64,000 bases of DNA from Nitrosomonas eutropha (lineage in GTDB: Bacteria > Pseudomonadota > Gammaproteobacteria > Burkholderiales > Nitrosomonadaceae), in NCBI RefSeq assembly GCF_900116685.1, contig NZ_FPBL01000007.1, forward strand, positions 57,501 to 121,500, read 5' to 3'. A program made the translations under genes and the position numbers. The notes below the pieces were generated by a model. That model saw nothing but the letters and a program-made list of their open reading frames with translations. It made no database searches and was not told the origin of the DNA. Below, piece after piece: positions 53,901 through 61,970 of the stretch. Position 1 is the stretch's first letter. Each line of letters begins with the position of its first letter.

Positions 53901-54992
53901 TTGGCCAGACATACCAATCATGGCCAACTCAGTCCGATCCACTGCTGCATTATGGAGAACACCAGCAAACTGATCCAACTCCGCCTCAAGATAATCCTTC
54001 CCAGCCTCAGCTTGGATGCCCCGCATGCCAAAAGACGTAGAAAGTACCGGGAGTCCGAAAGCAAAGTACTCCAGGACCTTTACGTTAGAGCCGCTCCCAT
54101 CCGTCATAGGGTTCAACGCAATGTTTGCTCGCTCCAAAAGCTGTGCTTTCTTCTCGTCATCTACCACACCGTGACGTTTCAAGTTAATGGGATATTGCCC
54201 TTCAGGCAGGCAACTACCAATGATATCGAAAGAGATGTCCGGTAACGTGGGCGCTAATACATCAACAATAAAATCAGCCGCGCTAACATTCGGAAGATGG
54301 CCGCTTCCCATAAAGACAGCACGAAAATTCTTTGATTCAGTCGCCTTACTATTAACCGTCCTGGCTCTAGGCACCATCCCATTTGGAGCGTAGAAAGCAT
54401 CAAATACGGTACCTGGAAGCATCTCCCGGAATGCATTTAAGTCACCATCAGTGCAATAGAGGACAAGATCCGCATAGGAGAGCAAACGCTCTTCACTAGC
54501 ACGGACAAGATCATGAATTGGCAGAGATTTTTGATAGGCGTGCAACTGCTGGTAAAGTATGGTCTCGCAGTTATACGCGTTGTACACGCGAAGCTTACTG
54601 TCGGTACCAGCAAAAATATCATAATCCGCTGTAAACGGGGAGTCGTGAACGATCACATCTGCGTTTTGGTATTCCTCTAAATAAACCTGATGCAACCGAG
54701 TAGGCAATCGACCACACGCAGCTATAGCGGGCCCAGACAAATCTCCACCACCAGAATATTGCTCAAGCATCGCATACTGCTGGACAAAATAATCATCCTT
54801 AGGTATACGTCGCTCGATGAAATTGGTGCCATGACTTAACACCTCTTCATGCACACCAACATGAGTAGAGGTCAGCAGCGTGACCTGATGCCAACGACTG
54901 AGGGCGGCGTAAAAGTTGAACAGCCGGGATTGGCCACCATTAGAAGGGGGCACAAAGGCAGGGAAGAAACAAAAGGCAAGGATTTTCTTCAT
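50958..54992 (-). CDS. 1344-residue protein with three glycosyltransferase domains
   Basis: Three GT-B units in one chain. Unit 1 (about 1-390) has MGSGHLPNVSAADFIV and LNPMTDGSGSNVKVLEYFA. Unit 2 (about 395-790) repeats the pattern with LGSAHMPNVEAAKFIV and LNPMSIGSGSNVKLADYLG, so units 1 and 2 arose by duplication. Unit 3 (about 800-1344) starts RVLYVAYRYVVPALGGAEAN and ends in a different GT4-type donor domain with SSSESFGIVLLEAWLARKP. A single enzyme could build several linkages of a repeat unit, as in WbdA-type polymerases. Its start overlaps the FkbM stop by one base (TAATG). Donor and acceptor are unknown. Confidence 0.85.
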   Translation of the reverse strand: MKKILAFCFFPAFVPPSNGGQSRLFNFYAALSRWHQVTLLTSTHVGVHEEVLSHGTNFIERRIPKDDYFVQQYAMLEQYSGGGDLSGPAIAACGRLPTRLHQVYLEEYQNADVIVHDSPFTADYDIFAGTDSKLRVYNAYNCETILYQQLHAYQKSLPIHDLVRASEERLLSYADLVLYCTDGDLNAFREMLPGTVFDAFYAPNGMVPRARTVNSKATESKNFRAVFMGSGHLPNVSAADFIVDVLAPTLPDISFDIIGSCLPEGQYPINLKRHGVVDDEKKAQLLERANIALNPMTDGSGSNVKVLEYFAFGLPVLSTSFGMRGIQAEAGKDYLEAELDQFAGVLHNAAVDRTELAMIGMSGQTLALMRYTWDAIAQSVAERINALASSKLARGERRYVLALNDYDSFEGVGGGKTRTRGLYETVREWSSVVFMSFSGDGTLGARQHSEGITVITIPKAADHIIEQARVNSQFHVSVDDILASRHCKKNTWMIGIYQVLRQSARCIVVEHCYMAGLPLAWNDRFVYSSQNNETELKRRLLERHPLKQELISEVEHTERLAVECAAAIIVVSQEDAESLVKGKRTAGPVIVVRNGASMPALGEKVERVRGGVRELTGDRAVVFLGSAHMPNVEAAKFIVEQLASQCPEVRFHLLGSVCNTILHVPRNVHLWGVVDEVTKSAVLQSCVLALNPMSIGSGSNVKLADYLGSGLFVLTSEFGQRGYPGSIKDHVVVAPLNQFAEKIRTLRDEPQHYSPEARSSRFSLFERELTMRGLAERFVAALQSLERRKKRVLYVAYRYVVPALGGAEANIEKFVSALGNSGKFDVDVVTPEISGIHNHWRFGENYSFDPTLGVPVDIPNVRFARFPIDTPHQVWMNTCLGKVWRAQPLYEKAIDRQLVGRYAQTGITWGWSYPEGEGSSAARWAFMECGVFLVAASSVDLQGYSSNSVVITAFRGQQMIGGPWSVEGDFHLALQVPAGDITFYTSAPLSVKDPRPLGFLVTYLAVSGRSLDLFASTLIQKTLQSLPAKDIFHILDRAAEESRVPHGVRLTDSRGPWSASMERFITDHVKDYDLVVTHNNVFRPAVVAIAEAEKQGVPSILIPHAHFDDDFYHFPDWMESARGASLVLAVPKVACDFLAEKGCNVRYLPAGCDADEQFTPADQEVFRKMYPSNRPFVLVLGRKAGAKGYRYVVDAVEKLNIEDIDLGVVLIGPDDDGIPIASPNAFYLGRQPRNVVRGALMSCVALVNMSSSESFGIVLLEAWLARKPVIANKNCAAFHDMAVDGENAFLVDPENVGEAMHHLLVQPDLARYLAENGNRQVPLFNWEAVNENFINFCSEIINRK

Positions 54993-56299
54993 TAGCGACC
55001 AATGTACACATGAATATACGCCTCTAGCGGGGAGCGCTGCTGCGAATTCATTCCATTAACTACCGGAGCTTGGGGAAGATCCGCTGCGGTATGGCCAAGT
55101 AAACCGGTGGATGGCAGCTCTGGTGTCAAGGCCCAGCCAGCTGCCGAATCAAAATAGTAGGTGCCATGAGATAACTGTGACTCAATGCGGATCTGGCGTA
55201 ATTTCATGAGTACAGCAGGCATATGGTGTAAAAAATAAAACGCAAGCCGTCGGAATCGCGGTGATTTCTGCGCACATCTTATTCCAGAGTTCACCACTGA
55301 CGCCACACTTCTCTGAATTCCTGACCGCACGATGCCCAACGGCATTTGTAGCTTTGCCGTATATCTGCGTGGCCACATTAGCGTCCACCACATAGCACGC
55401 AGTGGTGCGGTAATGCGCCAGGAAGTGCTGGCATAGACAGCATGAAGCTGTGCCAAATACTGATTTGATGCAACCTCTGCCTGCTCAGCTTTGGCTTTGG
55501 CCTCTGCTTGCTCAGCTTCTGCCTGCTCAGCTTTGGCTTTGGCCTCTGCTTGCTCAGCTTCTGCCTGCTCAGCTTTGGCCTCTGCTTGCTCGGTCTTCAG
55601 TTCAGAAATAAATTGCTGGTTGAGAATGAACTCGTCAAAAACGTTTGGTGGAGCATTAAAATGTGGTTTTAGGTCGTCATGCTCACTCGTAAGATAATAG
55701 CGATTCAAGCCATCAAAATATACGTATTCATAATTGGCAGCATAAAGAATTGATTCCCATTGCATATGATTTTGAATCTGAGTATTCGGCAATGTCGATT
55801 CAATAACGATAATCCACGGACGAATCTGAGAAAGATCAAGTCCTACGAGAACATCTTTCTCCGCTCCCTCTACGTCGATCTTCAAAAAATGGATTGGAGT
55901 CAAATGGAAACGCTTACAGACCGATGTCAGCGTTTCCACAGATACAAGATGTTCAAATTTTGTATAGCCACGTTCAGCTTCATGTCGCATGGCTATCGCT
56001 TTGTCCTGGGTTGAGAGCCCCGTATCTGGCAACTCATATATCACGAGTTCGCCTTGGTGGGCACCAACTGCAATCTGCAGATTGATATCACGCGGCCGCT
56101 TCTCTTCGAGCCTCTTGTGCCACTGCACTACTGGTTCAATATTGATGCCTCTCCATCCGCGATCATAAAAAGCCTTCGTTACCGAATCTATCTCAGGATC
56201 ATTGGCACCGACATCTATATAAAAACCACACTCCACGTGCTTAAGCGCACGCCAGAGCATCACGTCTTCGAAATTTTGAGCGTAAGAAACAAAAGTCAT
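54992..56299 (-). CDS. FkbM-family methyltransferase with a repeated coiled coil
   Basis: A 435-residue protein. The N-terminal FkbM domain (about 1-215) has FYIDVGANDPEIDSVTKAFY for SAM binding and FLKIDVEGAEKDVLVGLD. Then, at about residues 228-280, comes a charged Ala/Glu/Gln/Lys coiled coil built from a 14-residue unit, with two full copies and a partial third. The C-terminal part (about 285-435) begins LHAVYASTSWRITAPLRAMW, a motif I associate with glycosyltransferase-linked proteins. It may O-methylate the glycan. The methyltransferase plus coiled-coil design next to Wzt recalls chain-length ruler WbdD. It overlaps both neighbours by 1-4 bases. Confidence 0.85.
   Translation of the reverse strand: MTFVSYAQNFEDVMLWRALKHVECGFYIDVGANDPEIDSVTKAFYDRGWRGINIEPVVQWHKRLEEKRPRDINLQIAVGAHQGELVIYELPDTGLSTQDKAIAMRHEAERGYTKFEHLVSVETLTSVCKRFHLTPIHFLKIDVEGAEKDVLVGLDLSQIRPWIIVIESTLPNTQIQNHMQWESILYAANYEYVYFDGLNRYYLTSEHDDLKPHFNAPPNVFDEFILNQQFISELKTEQAEAKAEQAEAEQAEAKAKAEQAEAEQAEAKAKAEQAEVASNQYLAQLHAVYASTSWRITAPLRAMWWTLMWPRRYTAKLQMPLGIVRSGIQRSVASVVNSGIRCAQKSPRFRRLAFYFLHHMPAVLMKLRQIRIESQLSHGTYYFDSAAGWALTPELPSTGLLGHTAADLPQAPVVNGMNSQQRSPLEAYIHVYIGR
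55477..55598. repeat. 42-bp tandem repeat encoding a coiled coil
   Basis: The period is exactly 42 bases (units begin at 55477, 55519 and 55561). The third unit lacks 6 bases and then diverges. One unit is 14 codons, or two heptads, so copy-number change keeps the frame. The unit reads AEQAEAEQAEAKAK in the protein. Confidence 0.93.
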
Positions 56300-57180
56300 A
56301 TCGATGCTTGAACCCGGTTCATGTGATCAACGACATCAATCATGTTAAGCGCCTCGAAAAGTTTCAGATCACGCTGGCGAACAGTAGAATCCGGCGAGTG
56401 CTGTGCAAGCACATTTCTATGGATATACCGGGCATCAGCCCAAAACAACTGACCACCATAAGCCTCTGTCTCAAGCCGGACATTCGTATCAAAACACACG
56501 GAGTTTTTGTCGGGCATTACAAATTGCTCGCCACCCAACGAATAATGAACCAAATTCGACAAGCGCCACAGGATAAATCCCTTAGAACGAAGATACGTAT
56601 CCGTTTCCCCAAAAAGCGTTTGCCCCTCATAGATCGGATTGAATTCAACCTCGATATCGATACAGCGGGTAGTATCAATTAAGCTACCGCCTCCCTTCAA
56701 TATTTCCAACTCTGAGCCTTGCGTATCGATCTTGATATAGTCAATAGTTTGCAATTTTTTTTCGCGTGCCCACAAATCTAGCGTTGTGACACGTGTCGTA
56801 ACTATTTTCTGTAGGCTGATACAATCTAGGGCAGGATATTTTTCGGCCAGATGTTGAATCGGGGGGTAAAGCGAGCTGCATGCGGGCTCCTTCGTCAGAT
56901 AAAGATTGCGCTGCCCCGAGCAAGCAGCCAATCCAATTGGAACGCAAGTAACATAGCCATCCGGCAGGTGACTGTACGAGGCCTGAAGTCTAGCGCACTC
57001 TGCCTCGTCCGGGTCAAATCCAAAGATCTTAAATACAGACTGACATTTTTTGCTCAAAAACTGCTCTGCAAAGCCCCATCGACAACCTATGTCAACGACA
57101 ACGATCGGTTCCGTTGTATTTGATTTTTGGATATTTAAATCATTATCTTCATTCAAAAGATTTCTAAAGGAAAATACCAT
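56296..57180 (-). CDS. FkbM-family methyltransferase
   Basis: SAM-dependent methyltransferase of 294 residues. IVVVDIGCRWGFAEQF is motif I, FKIFGFDPDEAECARL the acidic loop, and YIKIDTQGSELEILKGG the FkbM core. It probably O-methylates a sugar of the exported polysaccharide. No coiled coil, in contrast to its downstream neighbour. It overlaps that neighbour by 4 bases and lies 8 bases after wzt. Two FkbM genes in one operon suggest two methylation sites or one internal and one terminal modification. Confidence 0.85.
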   Translation of the reverse strand: MVFSFRNLLNEDNDLNIQKSNTTEPIVVVDIGCRWGFAEQFLSKKCQSVFKIFGFDPDEAECARLQASYSHLPDGYVTCVPIGLAACSGQRNLYLTKEPACSSLYPPIQHLAEKYPALDCISLQKIVTTRVTTLDLWAREKKLQTIDYIKIDTQGSELEILKGGGSLIDTTRCIDIEVEFNPIYEGQTLFGETDTYLRSKGFILWRLSNLVHYSLGGEQFVMPDKNSVCFDTNVRLETEAYGGQLFWADARYIHRNVLAQHSPDSTVRQRDLKLFEALNMIDVVDHMNRVQASI

Positions 57181-57188
57181 ATCCCCTA

Positions 57189-58421
57189 CTAGTTAATTGT
57201 GGCCTCGCATTTTTTTATATCGAAGACCAATTCGTTCCATGTACATCCGGCAAAGGATGGCTTATCAACATTGATAACTTCAAATACCTTGGCACGATCA
57301 ATCCAGTGGTAATTTTTCTCCACATGGTTGTCATTACGCACCAGGGAGCAGTGAATCGAGAATGACCCGACACCAAGATTGGCAGAAAAATGGACATTGA
57401 ACTGCAAAATATCGCCTGCATTCGCGTGTTCAATCTTTTGCTTGGTGTGAAATGTGTTTGTGCCAAAAATCATTTGACCCAGACGATCCTTTATGCCAAA
57501 ACCAAGTACTAATCCATTAATGTTTGTATTAACTCTTACATTTAGTTTTACCTGAATACTCTCACCTACCGCAATAACTTCGATGGATTGCCCTGCTTTA
57601 TTCAGTATTTCAATACTAATTATTTCTGCTTCGAGGGTACCAGAATCCATACGGACCCTTCCATCACCAGATTCAGATTGACGAACTATCTGGTTCTGAT
57701 GATCGGCAAGCATGGCATTGTAGTAATCCATTACCGCCTCTGGCTCCCCTTGCATGGCCAGTCTCCCTCCATTTAGTAAAATAGCCTGATCACAGATGCT
57801 CTGAATTGCCTGTTTGTCGTGACTAACGATCAATAAGGTAGTTCCCTGTTTACGGAACTCGCGGATGCGATCAAAACTTTTGTGCTGAAAGTAGGTATCG
57901 CCCACTGAAAGCGCTTCATCCACAATCAGGATATCAGGCCGTACGGCTGTGGCTACACTAAACGCCAGACGTACTTGCATGCCGCTTGAATACACCCGTA
58001 CCGGCCGGTCGATATAATCACCGATCTCAGCAAAAGCCTCGATCTTCGGCATGAGGGCAGCGATTTCCTCAATACTGTAACCTAGCAGTTGTCCAGCCAT
58101 AAAGGCATTCTGCCGACCAGTAAAGTCAGGGTGAAAGCCCATACCAAGCTCCAGCATAGCAGCGACTCGACCCTGCATACGCACACTGCCCGTGGTGGGC
58201 TGGGTGGTGCCGGTGATAATCTTCAGCAAAGTGCTTTTGCCTGCTCCATTCATCCCAATAATGCCCACAGCCTCACCAGGCTGAACGGTGAAATTAATAT
58301 CTTGTAGTACCCAGTGTGGCTCATAGCGAGGCTTGCCGCGCGGATCGAGCCATTCGACCAGCCGCGACCAGCGGGTGGGGTATTGTTTGTAGGCTTTGCC
58401 TATATTAGAAACGGTGATCAT
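57189..58421 (-). CDS. wzt: polysaccharide ABC transporter ATP-binding protein with C-terminal glycan-binding domain
   Basis: ATPase of an O-antigen/polysaccharide exporter, 410 residues. Walker A is GMNGAGKSTLL (residues 56-66), the signature is YSSGMQVRLAFS, and Walker B is ILIVDEALSVGD. Residues about 255-410 form an additional beta-rich domain as in O9a Wzt, where it recognises the modified end of the glycan and gates export. Its presence, rather than a bare 250-residue Wzt, predicts a capped polymer. It lies 32 bases after wzm in the same operon. Confidence 0.93.
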   Translation of the reverse strand: MITVSNIGKAYKQYPTRWSRLVEWLDPRGKPRYEPHWVLQDINFTVQPGEAVGIIGMNGAGKSTLLKIITGTTQPTTGSVRMQGRVAAMLELGMGFHPDFTGRQNAFMAGQLLGYSIEEIAALMPKIEAFAEIGDYIDRPVRVYSSGMQVRLAFSVATAVRPDILIVDEALSVGDTYFQHKSFDRIREFRKQGTTLLIVSHDKQAIQSICDQAILLNGGRLAMQGEPEAVMDYYNAMLADHQNQIVRQSESGDGRVRMDSGTLEAEIISIEILNKAGQSIEVIAVGESIQVKLNVRVNTNINGLVLGFGIKDRLGQMIFGTNTFHTKQKIEHANAGDILQFNVHFSANLGVGSFSIHCSLVRNDNHVEKNYHWIDRAKVFEVINVDKPSFAGCTWNELVFDIKKCEATIN

Positions 58422-58453
58422 TTTTCAGTTAGCAGATGATCAATAATAACTTT

Positions 58454-59251
58454 TCATAACTCGTCTACCATCTCGCCTGCTCGTGTGCGGAAAAGGTGCA
58501 ATCCGATGACATTGAACACCACTGCCAGCATAGTGATCAGCCAAAGGCTCTCCCAATGTGGCCACTGACCATTGACTAGAATAGTTTGATACCCGGATAC
58601 TAGACTCGCCATAGGATTCCAGTCCATAAGGGGCCGGGCGGTTTCGGGCAGAATGGTGACTGGATAGACAATAGGAGTAAGCCAAAACCAGAACTGCAGG
58701 ACAACATTAAATAACTGGCCAACATCGCGAAAGAAGACGTTGAGAACACCAAGCGTAATACCCAATCCAATAGAGAAAGCAATCTGAACCAACAACAACG
58801 GAAAGATGGCGAGAAAGGCCCAACCAGGAAAGTTGCCGGTAACAAGCAGAAAAATGGTGAACAGGCCAAAGGTAATGGAAAAGTTGAGGCCAGCATTGAG
58901 TACCACAATGATCGGTAGACACAACCGCGGGAAACTGAGCTTCTTGAGTAAATTGGCGTGTTCAAGAAAAATGTTTTGTGCGCGTCCGGTGATTTCGGCA
59001 AACAAACCCCAAGTAATGACCCCTGCGCACAGGTAGATACTATAAGCAAAAGTGGAATCGATACCAGGCAGCTTGGCTTTCATCACCTGCGAAAAAATAA
59101 CTGTGTAGACGATAATCATAGCCAGTGGCTGGATAATCGTCCAGGCCGCACCCAGTAAAGAGTTGCTATATTTGGACTGAAATTCGCGCTTGACGCTACC
59201 GAGAATGAATCCTCTATAAGCCCACAACGGCCGAAAAATACGCATCACCAT
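58454..59251 (-). CDS. wzm: polysaccharide ABC transporter permease
   Basis: ABC-2 type inner-membrane permease of 265 residues with about six hydrophobic helices. VKREFQSKYSNSLLGAAWTIIQP is the typical cytoplasmic entry, shown by its core KYSNSLLGAAW, and FWFWLTPIVYPVTILP is the conserved re-entrant region. It pairs with Wzt to carry undecaprenyl-linked polysaccharide across the inner membrane. It overlaps the manC stop by one base (coupled translation). Confidence 0.93.
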   Translation of the reverse strand: MVMRIFRPLWAYRGFILGSVKREFQSKYSNSLLGAAWTIIQPLAMIIVYTVIFSQVMKAKLPGIDSTFAYSIYLCAGVITWGLFAEITGRAQNIFLEHANLLKKLSFPRLCLPIIVVLNAGLNFSITFGLFTIFLLVTGNFPGWAFLAIFPLLLVQIAFSIGLGITLGVLNVFFRDVGQLFNVVLQFWFWLTPIVYPVTILPETARPLMDWNPMASLVSGYQTILVNGQWPHWESLWLITMLAVVFNVIGLHLFRTRAGEMVDEL

Positions 59252-60696
59252 CAGCAGCGTCCATAATGATCTTCGAAACGGACGATGTCGTCTTCACCCA
59301 GATATTCACCACTTTGCACTTCGATCATTACCAGATCCAGAATGCCTGGGTTTTCAAGGCGGTGCTTGTGACCGGCAGGGATATAGGTGGATTCATTGGT
59401 ACTCACAAAAATTTCCCGGTCACCATTGATCACCTTGGCCATACCATTAACCACGATCCAGTGCTCGCTACGGTGATGGTGCATCTGCAGGCTGAGACTG
59501 GCGCCAGGCTTGACTTCAATGCGCTTTATCTTGAAACCATCTCCTTCTTCCAGCACGGTATACGTACCCCAAGGGCGAACCACGGTGCGATGCAGTTTGT
59601 AGGCATCATGCTGTGCCTTTTTTAGATGCGCCACCACTTTTTTCACGTCCTGAGCCTTGTCAGAATGAGCTACCAGCAGGGCATCGGGCGTATCGATAAT
59701 CATCAGATTATCTACTCCCACAGTAGCTACCAGCCGGGCTTCACTCTGCACAAAAGTGTTTTGGCTGTCTACAAAAATGGCTTCCCCCACTGCACGATTA
59801 TTGGCTTCGTCAGGTTCGACGAGTTCCTTCACCGCATTCCATGATCCGATATCGCTCCAGCCAAAATTTGAAGGCATTACGGCCACTTGACAGGAGCGTT
59901 CCATAACGGCGTAATCAATGGAAATATCCGGTACTTTGCTAAATGGTAACGCAGGAATCTCCAGCATGGCATCACTGATTTTCTGATTTTCCATGAGAGA
60001 GAGCCAGCAGTCTTGGGCGCCCTTGGCCACCTCTGGTGCATACTGTGCCAACTGCTCCAGAATAACGCCAGCCTTGAAACAGAACATGCCGGAATTCCAG
60101 AAAAAGTTGCCACTTGTGATATAAGCCTGGGCTTTTTCTAACGAAGGTTTTTCAACGAACCGAACTACTTTGCGCCCATTAAACAAGGTCTCACCAGCTT
60201 CGATGTAGCCAAAGCCAATTTCCGGGCCAGTGGGCACGATACCAAAGGTGACCAGGCGATCATCCTGCGCCAATACCATCGCATTTTCTATCACCATGTT
60301 AAAGCTGGATTGATCTTTGACAAGATGGTCAGCGGCCAATACCAGCATCACAGAGTCCGGGCCATGCTTTTCCAATACCTGGTGCGCAGCCAGGGCTATG
60401 GCAGGGGCAGTATTCCGGCCTGCTGGTTCGAGCATGAATACACCAGGATGGTGCTCACCAGGTTGGGCTGCCGCCAGCTCATCTTTACTCATGAAATAAT
60501 AATCACGATTGGTAATGGTAAGTAATTCACCAGCACCGTAGCCTAACGCTTTAATTACAGCAACTGCACGACGATAGGTTTTAAACAACAGGCTCTCACC
60601 ATCAGCGAGCTTTATGAAAGGTTTGGGACGCCCCTCGCGTGAGACAGGCCAAAGGCGCGTGCCTGCGCCACCAGAAAGAATGACGGGAATAATCAT
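59251..60696 (-). CDS. manC: mannose-1-phosphate guanylyltransferase / mannose-6-phosphate isomerase
   Basis: Bifunctional type II enzyme of 481 residues. The N-terminal nucleotidyltransferase has SGGAGTRLWPVSREGRPKPF and the FVEKPSLEKA segment. The C-terminal cupin domain (about 350-480) has VVRPWGTYTVLEEGDGFKIK and the metal-binding QMHHHRSEHWIVVNG, needed for mannose-6-phosphate isomerisation. It supplies GDP-mannose to Gmd. First gene of the operon; the 250 bases upstream should contain its promoter, but none stands out. Confidence 0.95.
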   Translation of the reverse strand: MIIPVILSGGAGTRLWPVSREGRPKPFIKLADGESLLFKTYRRAVAVIKALGYGAGELLTITNRDYYFMSKDELAAAQPGEHHPGVFMLEPAGRNTAPAIALAAHQVLEKHGPDSVMLVLAADHLVKDQSSFNMVIENAMVLAQDDRLVTFGIVPTGPEIGFGYIEAGETLFNGRKVVRFVEKPSLEKAQAYITSGNFFWNSGMFCFKAGVILEQLAQYAPEVAKGAQDCWLSLMENQKISDAMLEIPALPFSKVPDISIDYAVMERSCQVAVMPSNFGWSDIGSWNAVKELVEPDEANNRAVGEAIFVDSQNTFVQSEARLVATVGVDNLMIIDTPDALLVAHSDKAQDVKKVVAHLKKAQHDAYKLHRTVVRPWGTYTVLEEGDGFKIKRIEVKPGASLSLQMHHHRSEHWIVVNGMAKVINGDREIFVSTNESTYIPAGHKHRLENPGILDLVMIEVQSGEYLGEDDIVRFEDHYGRC

Positions 60697-60946
60697 GTGT
60701 TAGTTGGTTTGTTTTCGCTTTGCGATATGAAGCAGCGTATAAAGACTTCAAAACCAGCGAGTTGCTGCATGCGAGGAATCAAGTTCAAAGTGTTTCTACG
60801 CTACCGCCATGCTTTTTTATAATTGACAACGCTGCCTATGGAGCCTAACAGAAAACCAGAAGGAAAAAATGCGGCACAGGCCGCCGCTCGCCCGACGGCA
60901 CTTTACCACATTGGCATGTAGCGGTTCAATGATTCCGGAACGGGTG
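60697..60946. other. region upstream of manC, no gene seen
   Basis: About 250 bases between manC and the GT2 remnant. It should contain the promoter of the polysaccharide operon. TTGTCA on the minus strand near 60820 is a possible -35, but no matching -10 at usual spacing was found. Confidence 0.35.
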
Positions 60947-61275
60947 TTAGCAGGGTGGTGAAAACCGTGTAATCTCCTCAAGCAAAACTGGAAACGGATT
61001 CTCAGCTAGATGGATATCAGGATTCAGAACACAGAACCATTCTCCCTTTGCTTGCCGGAAGGCAGCATTATGATTCGCACCAAATCCCCGGGCGCAGTAT
61101 TTCTCAACACATTAACCGGATAGGGAAAATTATCAGGTTCAAATAAAATTTCTTCAGGAATATTGAGGGTAATCAACACCTCGGTAATCATAGAAACATC
61201 CAGTCTGGCTAAATCCTTGAGGAATTGCTCAACCAGAGCTGATTGGCCATGACTAACAACAGAAATCGTGATCAC
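60947..61275 (-). pseudogene. GT2 (rhamnosyltransferase-like) glycosyltransferase, frameshifted and truncated
   Basis: Starts GTG-ATC as (V)ITISVVSHGQSALVEQF, the classical GT2 N-terminus, and runs to VLRNTAPG. At the GGGG run near 61086-61089 one base is missing. In the next frame the family core continues as GFGANHNAAFRQAKGEW and then CVLNPDIHLAENPFPV, before a TAA at 60949-60947. An intact member has about 280 residues; here about 110 codons remain. So the gene carries a frameshift and has lost its C-terminal half. It may once have belonged to the adjoining polysaccharide cluster. Confidence 0.85.
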
Positions 61276-61315
61276 GCAGCGGCACTACTAAAGGCGCTTG
61301 AACAGCGCGGTGAGA

Positions 61316-61552
61316 TCATAGACCAATGTCATCCAGCAGTGCCAATCTAGTATCAATATCAGGAAAATTTTCCTCAAGTGATGTCAACTCTGCCAACACC
61401 ACCAGCAAACCTTTTCGGGATACTGGTTCAATAATCAAACAATTACCTTCACGGCGCATGATTACCTCCTACGCATTCAGCTCGAATTCGCGAGGAATAC
61501 GCACCGCCTGATTCTTGCCGTTACGAAACAATCTGACATGACGTTCAGACAA
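61316..61552 (-). pseudogene. vapB: VapB-type antitoxin with an internal stop
   Basis: Reading from TTG at 61552: VRLFRNGKNQAVRIPREFEL, the AbrB-like DNA-binding part of VapB, then NA, a TAG stop (61471-61469), and in the same frame EVIMRREGNCLIIEPVSRKG and a C-terminal toxin-binding tail ending DDIGL. The full frame would be 78 residues, a normal VapB size. An ATG just after the stop could allow reinitiation of the tail. No vapC follows: the next minus-strand sequence runs into the GT2 remnant. Confidence 0.85.
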
Positions 61553-61559
61553 TATGGTA

Positions 61560-61799
61560 TTACTCCTCTTCCAAAACATAGGTCAAGCATATGTCGCCAT
61601 CAACAGATCGTCAATGTATCGACATGTTTGGCTTGAAAATTTCACGATAATCCTTGATTCTGATTCTTCGTGATTTTTGACTCACTGTGCTGGATTTAGC
61701 TCTAACGGGTGGCTGAATGTGGTGATCCAGAACTATTGTTTCTAATAAATACTGGATTACTTCCTGCTTTAATTCGCTTGCAGTCGCAAAGACAGTCAT
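61560..61799 (-). pseudogene. small unidentified gene, probably decayed
   Basis: An open frame from 61799 gives 62 residues (MTVFATASELKQEVIQYLLE then a basic middle and DYREIFKPNMSIH). Just beyond its stop, other frames continue plausibly with RYIDDLLMATYA and LTYVLEEE up to TAA at 61562-61560, which suggests two frameshifts in a gene of about 80 codons. It ends only 8 bases before the vapB remnant. I do not recognise the family, and the reconstruction is tentative. Confidence 0.35.
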
Positions 61800-61827
61800 C
61801 TTTGTTATTACAAAATCTCTTCGCTGT

Positions 61828-61860
61828 CATTGCGAAAATCCGCAGGATTGAGGCAATCCA
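61828..61860. repeat. possible dispersed-repeat fragment
   Basis: GTCATTGCGAAAATCCGCAGG followed by ATTGAGGCAATCCAG resembles the 'GTCATTGCGA...GCAATCCAG' type of intergenic repeat found in many bacterial genomes. Only one copy is in the window, so the repeat nature cannot be shown here. Confidence 0.4.
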
Positions 61861-61918
61861 GAAAAACGTCAGCGACCCGATACAGCAGAAGGATGGCTGG
61901 TATCTTCGTTTTTGCTAT

Positions 61919-61970
61919 CAATATTTAACCAAAGCTGATCGGTCATAACTGACAACGGAAATCGTGATCA
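61919..61970 (-). pseudogene. second fragment of a GT2 5' end
   Basis: The minus strand reads ITISVVSYDRSALVKY then stop. This is a near copy of ITISVVSHGQSALVEQF at 61275, with roughly 80% base identity over about 50 bases. Nothing of the rest of the gene follows. It is a duplicated or recombined relic of the same glycosyltransferase family. Confidence 0.6.

Noticed and set aside
61709..61948. 79-residue plus-strand frame in the decayed region
   Set aside because: It runs through a repeat-like sequence and opposite the GT2 fragment; no protein family is suggested.
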